Source of the DNA: Raphanus sativus | Taxonomy: Eukaryota > Streptophyta > Magnoliopsida > Brassicales > Brassicaceae | DNA: 64,000 nucleotides | Direction: 5' to 3' | Assembly: GCF_000801105.2 (NCBI RefSeq) | Contig: NC_079514.1 | Span: forward strand, 21,306,293 to 21,370,292 | Shown: positions 10,544 to 21,843 of the stretch, in pieces | How the letters are laid out: every line of letters begins with the position of its first letter | Position numbering within the stretch: the first letter of the stretch is position 1 | The notes under the pieces: model-generated | What the model was told of the DNA's origin: nothing | The model's input: only the letters and a program-made list of their open reading frames with translations | Database searches by the model: none | Translations under genes and position numbers: made by a program

Positions 10544-10561
10544 TGGCGCCATTGCCAGGGA
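10544..10561 (+). other. Primer binding site, S1
   Basis: TGGCGCCATTGCCAGGGA, four bases after the LTR; complementary with mismatches to the 3' end of tRNA-Asp, the primer used by Athila/Tat elements. S3 (TGGCGCCGTTGTCGGGGA) and element B (exact TGGCGCCGTTGCCGGGGA) are better preserved. Confidence 0.8.
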
Positions 10562-10651
10562 GCTTTGACCGTCATTAGATTTAATCTTATTAATCTTAGG
10601 TGTTTCTTTTTACCCCCTTCTGATTAAAATTTTTCTTGTCTTTTCAGGTAC

Positions 10652-12286
10652 ATGCCCAGCAGTACCAGAAGCAACAGGGGAAATCAACTACTATTCTCAG
10701 AAGATCCTGCACACTTGGAACGCTCAATCCGCAAGGACCTACGCTCCGCATCGATCGACAGAACCGCAGTACCGTCGACTGATATTCACGTTCAACCGTC
10801 GACCGAGACTCAGACAGCATCGCCGACCGATACCGTTCGCCGATCCACATCGATCGATACTACACATCGTACATCGATCGACACTAACCCGCGAAGCATG
10901 GTTGCGATTTTTATTCTCATGCAAGACCAGAATGGAAACCTGTATGACCAAGATGGTCATCTGCGTAATGCAACATGTCAGAAGCTAGATGCACAGGGAA
11001 ACATAATCCTTGAGCCTGAAGCTGAGGCTACAGAAGAAGCTCAAACACGATCGTTGGCAGACTACAATCGTCCAGACGAGTACTACACCAACAGATCAGC
11101 TATTCGACTTCCAGAGATTCAGAAGCCGAACTTCGAGCTCAAGCCTCAGTACTACTCTCTCGTGTCTCAGATACCTTATTCTGGGCTATCATACGAGCAT
11201 CCTATGGACCATCTGGTAAGGTTCGAGGATCTTATCGCTGCTATTCGTATGGATGGAGTCCCTGAGGAACCTACTCTGCAAGCTCTTCAAATACTCACTG
11301 ATTGGAGAAGCTTCACACTGGCTCAAGCAGCTACCTACAGGATCACTGACATCTTGGGCCGACATCAAAAATGCCTTCCTGCGTAATTTCTTTGATGAGG
11401 CACGTGATGAAGACTTAAGGAGCAAAATCGCCACTTTCGCGCAAAAGCCTGGTGAGACCTTTAAAGACGCGTGGATCAGATTTAAGTTCTTTCAGCGAGA
11501 CTGTCCACACCATGGATTCAATGAAGTGCAACTGCTAAGCACTTTCTACAGAGGTATCGCCTTGAGGTATCAGATGGCTCTTGATACTGCTAGCGAGGGG
11601 AACTTCAACACCAGGAATCCAATAGAGGCTTTGAGACACACAGCCTTATTGAAAACCTAGCCAACAGCAGCAGCACCAAGAACACTGACTCTGACAAGAA
11701 GAAATCAGTTGCAGCCATCGGTGAAGACCAGATGAATGAAGTCAGAGCCAAGATAGATGCTTTACATGCATTTCTGGGGCAGCCAGTCTGCTCAGCTGAA
11801 GAAGGAGAGGCTAGAGAAGATGATACAGAGGGAGATGTGAACTACATTGGAGGTACTGGATTTCAGAGATATGGAAACCAGAGTGGAAACAAAAACTTTT
11901 TTGGCAGTGGTCAGAAGAGTAACTACAACCAGAGTTCACAGTATCAGAAACCCTTCACCAACACCAGGAACTACGGCAACTCAGCTTACCAAAACCCACC
12001 ACCACCCACCCAGGAGAGTAAGTTTGATGCCATGGTTGATAGAGTTCTAGAAGGACAGCAGAAGCTTACAGTAGACTTCAATGGGAAGATTGACTCTGTC
12101 TTCAATAATCTGACCACGAGGATATACACCATTTACACTCAAGTTAAGAAACTTGAGACACATATTGTCCAGACTGAAGACTCTATCAAGAGAATTGGAA
12201 CTTCTAAGGAAGTAGGGGAAGGAAGCAGGAAACACCACGTGAATGCCATTATAGATGATGATTTCTGGCAAGTGGTGAAACATTAG
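10652..12286 (+). pseudogene. S1 Gag, frameshifted
   Basis: Athila-type Gag. ATG 10652 follows TTTTCAGGTAC. The first ~80 residues carry SIDR/SIDT repeats, then LADYNRP..YYTNRSAIRLPEIQ and the Retrotrans_gag core (HPMDHLVRFEDL, then ASHWLKQLPTGSLTSWADI, FLRNFFDEAR, CPHHGF). A one-base shift near 11270 moves the core into the frame 11253-11660; comparison with element B's intact Gag shows where. A second break (11660-11732) precedes the Tyr/Asn/Gln-rich nucleocapsid-like part (YGNQSGNKNFF) and a coiled coil. No CCHC knuckle is seen. The frame ends at TAG 12284-12286, where S3 has GAG, so this stop is a point mutation. Confidence 0.75.
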
Positions 12287-14497
12287 AAGCTACAAGAAGG
12301 AGACTTTGAAGTGGAAAGTTCACTAAGTTTTCGAGAATCACAATGGTGTCGATCGACACCAACTAGCCCACATCGATCGACATCAACGATGTCATTTCCG
12401 GATACGCCTGCAGATTGCAACGCGGTTACGATATTGACACATGCTGAATTCACGGCTTCGCATCCTCACCCACCCACCCACACGTACGAAGATATCGACC
12501 GACGAGACGAGCCACTCATCGATCGACACAAAGATGAGAAACATATCGATCGACCCTTTTCTCCACCCATCGATCGACGCACACCTCTCACATACCGAGT
12601 GCAACTACCATCGATAGACAGCAACCGAATCAATGCACTCAGACCCACACCGAAACCACAAGCTAACCCTACAGAGACTACTTGTAATCCTTCAGACACT
12701 ACAACTACATCAGAGGGAACTGAAAGAAGAAGGTTAATGAGTAGGAAGGAGAAGACTCCTAATGAAAAGGAGATTAATGGTTTCACTAAGAGAGTTATCA
12801 GAATCCCACCAGAGAAACCTTTTGAGGAGGTTTACTTCACAAGTAGATTGTGGATGTTCTTCAGAGAAACAAGGAAGACTGAAAATGACATTAGAAGAAG
12901 GTTTGACAATGGCAGAGAAGATATGAGGAAAAGTATTACTTTGAAGAAGAAGAGTGATCCTGGGAAGTTTGCAATACCCTGTGTGGTAAAAGGGATTGAA
13001 TTTCCTCATGCACTATGTGACACTGGTTCATCAGTCAGCATCTTACCAAAGGTCATGGCAGACCATCTGGGTCTGCAAGTAGAGCCTTCACCAGAGATCT
13101 TTACATTTGTGGATTACACTCAGAAAAACTCTGGAGGCTTGATCAGAGATCTGGAAGTTCAGATTGGTAATGCTATCGTCCCTGTGGATTTTCATGTCCT
13201 AGACATAAAGCTAAATTGGAACTCTTCCCTCTTACTTGGAAGAGCATTCATGGCTACAGTAGGAGCTATATGTGACATGAACACCAACAGGATGTGCTTG
13301 ACTATGATAGATCCATATATCCACTACGACCCTGTCAAGCTTAGCAAACCACCAGCCAAAACCGTGGTAAAAGAAGATGATCTTGGTATCATTGCAGTTT
13401 GTCATTGTGAAGTTGAGTACGAGACAGAGTACTCGGGATCGATCGACAGCACCTTAACATCATCGATCGACACCAGCAAGTCAGAGGAGATCGACAACCA
13501 CCATGGATTATCGATCGACAGAGACCCACCAGATGATGAACTCGATCTACCAAATCATTGCTACCCGAATTTCGCCATCACACCCAGCAGTAAAGAAGAT
13601 GATTACTCAGTAAGGAGTTGGGCAGATAGCGGATTTCATGAGAGTTTTGCAGTAGATATAGCCAGATCTTCTGACAGTGAAGAATATGATGAAGATTATT
13701 GGGAAGAGAGAGCTTGGAAAAACTACTTAGAGAATGATAGATTTGCAAATCGATTCCCAAAATCGATCGACATAAAGCGCCCACCATCGATCGATTATCT
13801 ACTTCATCCAGCAAAACGAAAGCGTCCATCGATCGACATCGCCAGCATCACATCGATCGATATTAACCCGGACGACTTAAAGGACAAAATTGGAATTTCA
13901 CCGATTAGGGCAATACATGGGTATATAAGGTTGACAACACCAGCCACAAAAATTCAAACCTCAACACCTTATACCCAGCAGCTTCCATCATTCAGAAACT
14001 TAACAATGGAGGACTGCAACACCATGAACAATCGATCCAACCCTGCAGCTAGACGATCACCATCGATCGCCACCACCACTTTACCATCGATCGACGCCTT
14101 CAACAGAGCTCAATCTCGATTTCATGAACCTTATGATATCAGGAATGTTTCACTAACTCCTGATGAATTTGGAATTTTCAGGGACACATATGGCTATGCA
14201 AGAGTAATGGATGGAAGAGTTCTGCACATAACCAGAGAAGACATAGCAGACATCCTCCAAGTTGCTAATGGACCAGAAAACCTGTTCACACAGCAACGTG
14301 GCCATCCAGACATCCTAGCTCACGTCCAGGACAACCACCACGTCACCATGAGAGAGGATACAGTTCCTCAAAGCTTCGGTCAACCCAGGAGTTCACCATC
14401 GATCGACATCGTTTCATCACCATCGATCGACGGCGGATATCCCGGATCGATCGACAGAGCAAGAGTCAGATCGCCCGACAGACGTTTGGAGTTTTGA
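12287..14497 (+). pseudogene. S1 retropepsin and Ser-Ile-Asp-rich tail
   Basis: In frame with Gag after the TAG at 12284. Residues from ~12950 hold an aspartic protease: GIEFPHALCDTGSSVSILPK (active-site DTG at about 13018-13026), followed by LLLGRAFMATVGA. The protease would process Gag. Around and after it the protein is Pro/Ser/Thr-rich with recurrent SIDR, SIDT and PSID motifs encoded by TCGATCGA. At ~14160-14275 comes a domain 'DEFGIFRDTYGYARVMDGRVLHITREDIADIL' in type (described, see findings). The frame ends at TGA 14495-14497; S2 and S3 have GGA there, so the ancestral frame was longer. RT and integrase are absent. Confidence 0.75.
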
Positions 14498-15945
14498 CGA
14501 CGTGCCTTTAATACCGATGGATCCAAGAGATTCAAGTGGGAAGCAAAGGATGAATATGGTGTCCTCAGAGATGAGTTTGGACATGCTAGGGGAGTTGATG
14601 GTGAAATCATCCCTGTTACCAAGGAGCACATAAGAAGAATTCTGGAAAGAGCATCTCTTTTTCACAAAGGTTGCTTACGCCTTCCAGAACACATACGCCC
14701 TTTACCATGCATACAGACCACCACCAGTACCCTACAGTAGAAAGGAGATAGATGATATGGTGACTGATGTATGGAGAGCTCAGGCACACCATGAGTCAGA
14801 CATGCGCACATTGGTGGAAGACACTTTCCAGCCTTTGGATGTCAGCTACAAGCATTTCAAAAGTGATATGGCTGAGATAAGACTGGAGATTGGAAACATA
14901 GTAACCCTGCTTGAGAAGGAAGCTACGCCACCAGTATCGATCGACACGGTGCATGTACCATCGATCGACATCGGCAAGACTACATCCAAGGACCGGCCAG
15001 AATGTTCATCTCCTAAGAGAGATTAATGGGAGATTGCTTACATCAATACACGGATTGGAGACGTCTACAGCCCTCTCAACAACAATGTCGAATGGTTAAG
15101 CAAGAGGATCGATCTTCTACAGAAAGAGCTAGCATCAATTCGCAAGAAAGATCAGGCTCAGAATGTTACTTTTCCATCGATCGACACATAATCTACACTG
15201 TCGATCGACACAAGGTTCGCAGCACTGGAGGATAGGATGGAAGCATACAAGGAAAGACATGATCATTTCAGTTCACCTATCATGCGATACCTGTATACAC
15301 TGTCACAGCAGCTGAACGAGCTACAACAAGACATGAGCAGAGTTTAAGATCATCTTGGTCTTCGTGATAGAAACGCGACATCGATTGACAGGCCTGGACC
15401 GATATCGATCGACATGAGTTGTACGAAGCTATGAATGCTATGGAAGATAGACTTAATGGGAGAAGTGATGACATTGACGACACTGTCAACGAAAGAGTTA
15501 CCAACCTTTGCAGAGCTACTGGTCTTTTGAAGAATGAGATACGCAGTATGCAGAGAATTCTTGAGTACCAAGGCCAACATTCCGCATCGATCGAGACAGT
15601 TGACATTGGGTCGACCGACCGAACTCTCAGCAAAACGACCGACGCACAAGTTGTAGCATCGATCGACACCGAGTCATTGGCAAACCAAGATCACCAGATT
15701 CATGACCGGCCCGTTACTGCACAACATGAAACACTGTCCGAGCATTCAGCATTTGATTTCTATCAACATCAGTTTGACATGGAAGATTTAGACAGAAGGT
15801 TGCAAGTCATCAAAGCAGATTTAGCTAAGATGCAACCTAGATGGACAAGATCAGATGATGCCACAAGAAGATTCACTGATACTAAGTCCAAAGAAGAGGG
15901 CAATGTTTGCCCACTAGCAAACAACAATCCCAACTGCACCCGATG
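14498..15945 (+). pseudogene. S1 tail ORF, second conserved repeat and coiled coil
   Basis: Continuation of the protease-tail frame after the TGA at 14495. Near 14545-14650 it has the second copy of the DEFG..GHARGVDG..I..VTKEHI domain. Then come a long heptad-rich helix (14750-14930, 15050-15330 and 15420-15560) and more Ser-Ile-Asp motifs, ending at TGA ~15945. Several stops and small indels break S1 (for example TAA 15024-15026 and TAA 15189). The same region is one open frame of 291 codons in S3 (44797-45672). Function unknown; the coiled coil could mediate particle assembly or chromatin targeting, which is inference. Confidence 0.65.
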
Positions 15946-17240
15946 AGTCACACACCTACCAAAGTCAAGCTAAATGACTATAACAAAGCTGAGTGGGAGG
16001 CAACCCACTATTAGGTTTTCTTTTATTTTCTTTTATTTTATTAGTTTTCATTTTTACTTTTATTTTTTCGGATTTATTTTTGCAGTTTTATAAGATCCAA
16101 GTAGAATGATGACTCCGTCGACCGACACGCACCATTAATATCGCTCGACACCACAGGACCATACTAACGATCGACGTACATCCCTACGAATCGATCGACA
16201 GCTTGTCGATCAGGTTTAATCGTTCTATCTTGTTATATTTATTTATTATACTTTATTTACCTCACTCCGGCTGTGTTACACTGGGACAGTGTAATTTAAG
16301 TCTAGGGGGGGAGTTTACTAATATGTGTTTTTATATTGGTTTTTATTTTAAATATTTTTCAAAATTATTTTTCACATAAGTATTAAATAGGGACATTGAT
16401 ATAGATTTATATTTGATTATCTGACCACTCTTTAGCACCATTCTAGATTTACTGATTGCAAATAGTACTAAAGATGCTAAAGTGGATCAATCTGTCACCT
16501 ATATACACTAGCTGAAATTGTTTGAAGGAACCAAAGCTGACATCCAACACTAATACTAACTTATTTGCTTGTCTTGGGGCTTGGAAATCACTGGATCGGA
16601 ATCCTCTTACAAGTCTGGAAGGTAAAAAGTCTGCGTGTTTCTGGTTCCATTCCTTCTCTCTCTTCGACATCTCCTGCGACCCTAGTATTCTAAATCTCAA
16701 GGATGATCACACATTGTGGAAACGAGGGATAGGTAAATTACCAGAGACCCCATTATTCGCTACACTTTGTCAAAATGTATGAGTTACAAATGCAAATGTC
16801 AATGAGATGGACTAGATGACCTTTGTGGCATCGAAACTTGTTGAAATTGAAACTAATAAGAGATTCAGAGAAGAGAGATGAGGGGAGAAAGGGATCAGAG
16901 AAGATTACATGTGTGTTCAGATACTTGTTTGAGTTGAATCCATGTGCCCTTTGATCGATACTCCCAAGGTAAAGCCTGCACTTTTATTTTATGTTAAGAA
17001 ATGAGGTTAGTAGAGGGGAATGTCAGATGAGATTTGCTAAGTTGTTGACTAGATGAGTTTGGTTGCTAAGCTAGGATAAGGCATAATGAACTTCTGTGAT
17101 TAGGATGTTTAGATATGGATTGCAAACCCATAGAGTGATGACTTCAATATTTTGAATATTTGAGTCCTACTGTTTTCAAACCTTTTCCAAAGATTACTGT
17201 TTTTGCTTGAGGACAAGCAAAGGAGTAAGTCTGGGGGAGT
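15946..17240 (+). other. S1 3' non-coding region with two purine tracts
   Basis: No coding signal. A G-rich tract TCTAGGGGGGGAGT sits at 16301-16314, and the authentic polypurine tract AGTCTGGGGGAGT at 17228-17240, abutting the 3' LTR. A weak TCGATCGA cluster lies at 16110-16210. The region is conserved in S3 (45673-47039) and S4 (61928-62923), about 60% AT. Confidence 0.7.
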
Positions 17241-18520
17241 TGATATACCATGGATTTTACCCGTTTTAACCATGGTATACTAGTGTTTTATTATATATTT
17301 AATCTGTTTTCTAGCCTGTTAGGTATGTTTTCAGGTTTAGGAGCGTTTTGTGATAAAGTGATGTTTTGGAGCATTTTGGAGTACAAGAGATGATACACCC
17401 GAGTTGACCATTCAAGACCAAGTCGGAAGTCAACATTGCGATAAGAATCGATCGATACTCATCCAGAGTTGTCGATCGATGTAGCTGAGAAGATCCGCGT
17501 ACTAGAAGATTATAATCGATCGATACACATCAGTGTTGTCGATCGATATCGAGGACGAAATGGTTTAGCCGACTACTCCACCTAGACTTCACCAAATTAC
17601 GAGATTGCCCCTGACGAGTTTTTAACCTAATGGAAATGCTTAAATATTTCTGCTAAGTGTTTTTTGACGGCAAGCAAGAAAGAAACCAACCTTCAAGCTT
17701 CAAAGTTACCACAAAGCAGAGAGTGTGAGAGAGAGACAAGAGTTTTACTTGTTTTGAGAGATTGGAGAGATTTGTTATCTCCTTTTGTATTTCTACTATA
17801 TTCTATCTATGCAATTATTTCATCTATCTATTGTCATGAATTTCTTAGCTATGTCTGAGTAGTCTACTTGTTAGATCTAGGGTTTAAATAGGTTCGTGGG
17901 ATTAGCCCCAAACTATAATTTCTAAGTTGTGGTATTCATCAAATAGATTGCACCCTAAGCTTGTTCTAGAGTAGCTAACTAGAATATAGATCACTAGGAT
18001 CTTTGATAATCTTGAATGATCTATTTGAACAAGTATCTTCTGGAGAAGAGCTAACCGCCCTCCTTGAGATCTAGTGTTCATTATCAGCTCGGGCCTAGGC
18101 ATATCTACAAGCCGTCGATCGATATCCCGACAGGTGAATCGATCGCCGAGCGAAAGGTGTATCGATCGATATCTCTAAAGGATATCGATCGACTCTTTTT
18201 CTGTGTCAACATACGACAGTTGAGGCCAGAGATCTAGATTATTTAACCAGTGAGACATCACTGAGATTAAGCGACTGAGTTCTATGATATCATGCAAACA
18301 ACTTGTTAGGCATTTATAGACATTATAATCTTATTCCTGAATAAAAGCCCTAAGTCTAGCACTCTTCATTTCATTTAAACAACCCATCATATTGTTATTT
18401 ACATTTTCATCTTTAAAACCAACTTCACCTATGATTGATTAGTAGATTATATTTAATTGGTTCCCCAGCTCCTCGTGATTCGATCCCTAAGTACTACAGT
18501 TGTACCTCTTATTTGAGAGA
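17241..18520 (+). repeat. S1 3' LTR, 3'-truncated
   Basis: Matches the 5' LTR up to TTATTTGAGAGA. It misses the final ~32 bp and also ~41 bp between two ATTGTTA direct repeats (near 18393), a typical slippage or illegitimate-recombination deletion. Confidence 0.85.
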
Positions 18521-18892
18521 ATCAGAGGCTGATGGAAGCGATTAAACGTCCTCAAAGCGGCCGCGGGGTCTTCTGCTGATGCGTTAGCTGCCAATCAAGA
18601 GAATCAGAGGCTGATGGAAGAGATTGACGTCCTCAAGGCGGCTGCGGAGAACTTTAAGTTGGAGATGTTGATGGCTGTGAACAGGGCAAGAGTCCTGGCT
18701 TGCTGGGAGTTGATGAGGGAGTGTCTGAAGAAGTAAAACGATCAGTGGGATCTGGCCAAGGCGTTAGAGCAGTACAAGATGGTGGTTCTAGAGGAGGCTA
18801 GGAACAAGGGGATTTCTCCTCCTTCCTTTGATGACGAGCAGGCCATTCCTCGTTCCTCTGAGATGGATGTGGAGTTCTCCGCCAAGCCTTGA
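18521..18892 (+). pseudogene. T4 antisense gene, last exon (coiled coil)
   Basis: Encodes a heptad-rich helix (ENQRLMEEIDVLKAAAENF..., CWELMRECLKK) and the end ISPPSFDDEQAIPRSSE, stopping at TGA 18890-18892. This corresponds to the T1 last exon (WELMREWLKEQTDKWELA...LPPPSFD). An in-frame TAA (18735-18737) replaces the Gln/Glu seen in T1. The stretch AGAATCAGAGGCTGATGGAAG occurs twice (18518 and 18600, 82 bp apart); S1's LTR is truncated at the first copy, sharing GAGA. Confidence 0.6.
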
Positions 18893-19435
18893 ACTTGCTT
18901 TTCTTTGAATAATACCCCCTCGTTATTTCGGATATTTTTTGTTGCCCTTCGTGGCTTTTTGTAAGAAAATGGTCCCACAATTTGTTTTTTTTTATGAATT
19001 CCTTTCTGCATTTGCTTCCTGTTTTATGGACACCTTTGTTTTTGCCTTAGGGATAAGGATCTTTGGATATGCGGCTTCATAGTAGACATGCTTTTGATCA
19101 GGTCGGGGGACCGTTTATTGGTCCGGAGACCACTCTGAAATCATCGTTGGTTTGTTGAATGGACCGGAGATTTCCAAGAGGAACTTCATAGAAGATAGCC
19201 TGGAGGCTTTATAGCCTGGAGGCTTTATAGCCTTGAGGCTGATCTTATGAATCTTCTCCCGGTTGGTGTGTCGTCAAAGATCTAGGAATCCAGTGAAAAT
19301 GTTGAGGCTTCATGTTTGAGAGCCTGGAGATTCGGTTTGGGAATCTGGTGGTTCTCTTCAGGAACCTAGAGAACTTGGAGTTCGTTAGATACTGGGTATT
19401 ATGTTTCGAGGTCCCGATACCTTGTGTAAGAACTT
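18893..19435. other. T4 non-coding region, proximal part
   Basis: 3' flank of the antisense gene and start of the family's non-coding region. Contains short phrases such as TAGCCTGGAGGCTTTA repeated at 19197-19240. No gene seen. Confidence 0.55.
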
Positions 19436-19740
19436 GGAGATCCATTCTACGAGCTTGGAAGCTCGTCGGGAACTCGAGTGTTTATTGAGGAACTCGGAAG
19501 TCCGATGGGAACTCAGGAGTTCAGATGGGAACTCAGAAGTTCAGATGGGAACTCGAAAGTTCAGATGGGAGCTCGGAAGTTCAGTTCAGGAACTCGGAAG
19601 TTCAGTTAGGAACTCGGAAGTTCATTGGGAACTCGGAAGTCCGTTTTGAGAACTCGGAAGTTCTGTTAAGAACTCGGAAGTTCAGTAGGAACTCGGAAGT
19701 CTGTTTTGAGAACACGGAAGTTCCTTTTGTAATAACTCGG
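19436..19740. repeat. GAACTCGGAAGTTC minisatellite (T4)
   Basis: About fifteen imperfect units of 16-19 bp built on the dyad GAACTCGGAAGTTC followed by AGTTGG/AGATGG. Open frames across it (for example 19525-19950) are repeat artefacts. The equivalent non-coding regions of T1 and T2 carry a related dyad, GAACCTCCGGGTTC. Confidence 0.85.
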
Positions 19741-20905
19741 AGTTTGTTACATTTGGGCCCGGAATTCATAGGAACTTTTGGGGTTCGTAGGAATCCGGAA
19801 TTTTATTTTTTGCAGGGACCGTATTCCGTCCACCTAGGCAGGACTACTACTGGTACCTGTTCGGAACTTGCATTCTGCCGCTCGGAAGCTCGCCACTATC
19901 GAGTTCCTGTGCTGCATTCTACTTCTGCAGGAAGCCACTATCAGACTTAGGGTTGCTGGTATGGATTCGGAAATCAATGCCAGTCTTCAACTTTCCACGT
20001 CTGGAGAAGCATGTATTTATGTATTGCTCCCTGCGCGTAGCAGTACTTTTGCAATAGGCAAATTCCCTATATTAACCCGGAGGTGTTACAATACTTTTGC
20101 TTTCGGGGCCCCGATATTTCTATGGCTCAAAGCATATACCAAAGTTATAGGTAGTTTTGACAAGCATGCTCAGGTTTGATCAGACCCATTCCTGCCTTAA
20201 GTCTTATACCCGTTATCGTTTTGTGTGGATGTGCCACGTATCAGTGAGGTTCAGCTGGGATCGAAGGTTTCAAGGGACCCGATCCGGCCATTTATGCCCC
20301 TTTAAGGATGATGGTTATTCTACCACCTTTATAGTCTGAACTATTTTATTATATATGCTTTGTCTGTGGACGTTCAGCAGACATAGGCGTAATAAATCAT
20401 AGTCCGGAGACCGTATTAGAAATATTGTGCTTTGAGCTACGAGATGTTCCAGCGGTTTGGTACTTTTTAACTTTGCCATTCCGGGGTTCGTGCATCTCTG
20501 GAGATCAGACGGAGGCCCGGCGCTACTGGATCATTGTTCTTCTCCAGAGACCTGAGTTCCAATTGTTGTATCGTCCTTGCTGGCGTGATAACCCTGGCGT
20601 AAGAGGCTCGGGCTCGGGGAGTTCCATGCATTGGTATCTGGAGTACCTTATCGTTGGCAATCTTTTGCAAGACTCCATAGCGGTTGATCGCGTCTGCCCC
20701 TGTAACTTCCCTGGTATTGGAATTATGTTTTCCACTGATTGCCTTGCCCCTGGCCTTCCATGAGGAGTGAATATTGTTTACTAGGAAGCTGGGCTCCGTC
20801 CCCGGCGTGAGGCGGAGTTTCCATATGAGATCCAAGCCTTGGTTCCCTTGATGGAGTCTGGTCTCTGCTCCGGAGTTGTCGGGGCTTATGGACTGAGGGC
20901 GCCCT
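19741..20905. other. T4 non-coding region, distal part
   Basis: No convincing gene. Shares short blocks with T2 (GGTTTGATCAGACC near 20172; GTCCGGAGACCGTATT near 20402 versus GTCCGGAGACGTTAT at 60769), which supports the Tat assignment and minus orientation. ORFs of 112-150 codons here match no retroelement domain and are probably chance. Confidence 0.45.
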
Positions 20906-21334
20906 ATATCCAGGCACAAGTTTTCTCCAGCCTCCGGATAGGTCCTCGACTTCCGGACCCTTTCTCAAGAAGAAACCAGGGACCAACCCCCGCCATATGT
21001 CCGACCCCCTTGATCGGATCGACCCTTGGAGTAAAATAGAAAATTTCCGCCTAAGGGGAAACTTCCAGTTTCTGATTATGGAAGAGTTCGCCCTACTTGA
21101 AGCCGACATCTACATCTATAAAAGGGGAGCCCAAACCCTTGAACAAGGGATCAACTTTCTAGACTAGGAGATTAGGGTTTAGGCAGCTAGAACTAGGGGG
21201 TCATACACCCAAACACGTTGTAGTCCCAATCAATACTCAATAAACATCTCCTTAATCTCGATTTCTTGTCCTTGACTTCAAATCTTCTAGTGTTCCATAG
21301 TACTAAAACGACCCTACACAAAAATACTATAACA
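20906..21334 (+). repeat. Tat-family LTR, plus orientation, first ~11 bp missing
   Basis: 429 bp matching the 440-bp LTRs at 49273 and 51545, ending TACTATAACA. TATAAAAGG box at 21117-21125. Truncated at ATATCCAGG against T4. It is followed directly by the S2 fragment, with no primer site. It could be the 5' LTR of T1, which otherwise lacks one, or a solo LTR. Confidence 0.75.
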
Positions 21335-21843
21335 GTTTGAATGGAATGTGTCGGTCGACGAAATCATCATTCTACTTGGATCTTTAAAAACTGCAAAAAT
21401 AAATGCGAAAAATAAAAGTAAAAATGTAAAAATAACTTTAAAAGAAAATAAAAGAAAACCTAATAGTGGGTTGCCTCCCACTCAACGCTTTGTTATAGTC
21501 ATTTAGCTTGGCTTTGGTGGGTGTGTGACTCAGATGGTGCAGAAACTGCTGCTTATCGGACAACAAGCATCAATTTCGTGTCTCCTCCTATCAAACCATG
21601 TGGCAATGAAGCTTCTTGTGGCATCATCACTTCTTAGCTGTTTCTCATCTATCTTGAGGACTGTATCCGTGAGGTTCCTCAGAGTATTTTCAATAGATTA
21701 GATGCTGCCAACATTCTTGTGGATGATGTTGTAGGAGTATTCTGACAATTCCCTCAGTTCATTCTGTAATGCATCGATCTTTTCATGAATCAGCTGATCT
21801 CGGTCTGCAAAGGAATCGGTGTCCATCGATGCGACAACATGTG
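21335..21843 (-). mobile_element. S2 fragment, left part (minus)
   Basis: Reverse complement of the S-family region around 45380-45870 in S3: the coiled-coil tail C-terminus and the start of the 3' non-coding region. It ends at ATGTG (21839-21843), the left target-site copy of element G, and resumes at 28879. Confidence 0.8.

Larger units (their letters stand above)
9188..18520 (+). mobile_element. S1: Athila-like non-autonomous LTR element
   Basis: 5' LTR 9188-10539, primer site 10544-10561, gag 10652-12286, retropepsin and Ser-Ile-Asp-rich tail 12287-15945, non-coding 3' region, purine tract 17228-17240 and 3' LTR 17241-18520. No reverse transcriptase, RNase H or integrase motif is visible in the 6.7-kb interior. 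The Asp-tRNA-type primer site and the Gag/protease style match the Athila branch of Ty3/gypsy. The 3' LTR lacks its last ~32 bp, so a target-site duplication cannot be tested. Inserted in the T4 antisense gene. Confidence 0.8.
7656..20905 (-). mobile_element. T4: Tat-like element remnant (minus by analogy), split by S1
   Basis: Made of the antisense-type spliced gene (7879-9167, resuming 18521-18892, plus strand) and the family's non-coding region (18893 to ~20905). In T1, T2 and T3 this gene lies opposite to LTR and pol, so T4 should be a minus-strand element; its own LTRs and pol are not in the window. Bases 7656-7878 are its leader, beginning at an abrupt junction with fragment C. S1 (9188-18520) is inserted between exon 3 and the last exon. 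Confidence 0.6.

Noticed and set aside
9188..18520. TCGATCGA palindromes considered as restriction-avoidance or phage-related signals from contamination
   Set aside because: They lie in LTR elements with plant tRNA primer sites and are shared by several nested insertions, so they are native repeats.
19436..19740. Regular short repeats considered as a CRISPR array
   Set aside because: Units of 16-19 bp are tandem with no unique spacers, and the context is plant retrotransposon DNA.
20467..20919. 150-codon minus ORF between the T4 non-coding region and the Tat LTR
   Set aside because: No domain, no conserved counterpart in T1 or T2; likely chance.
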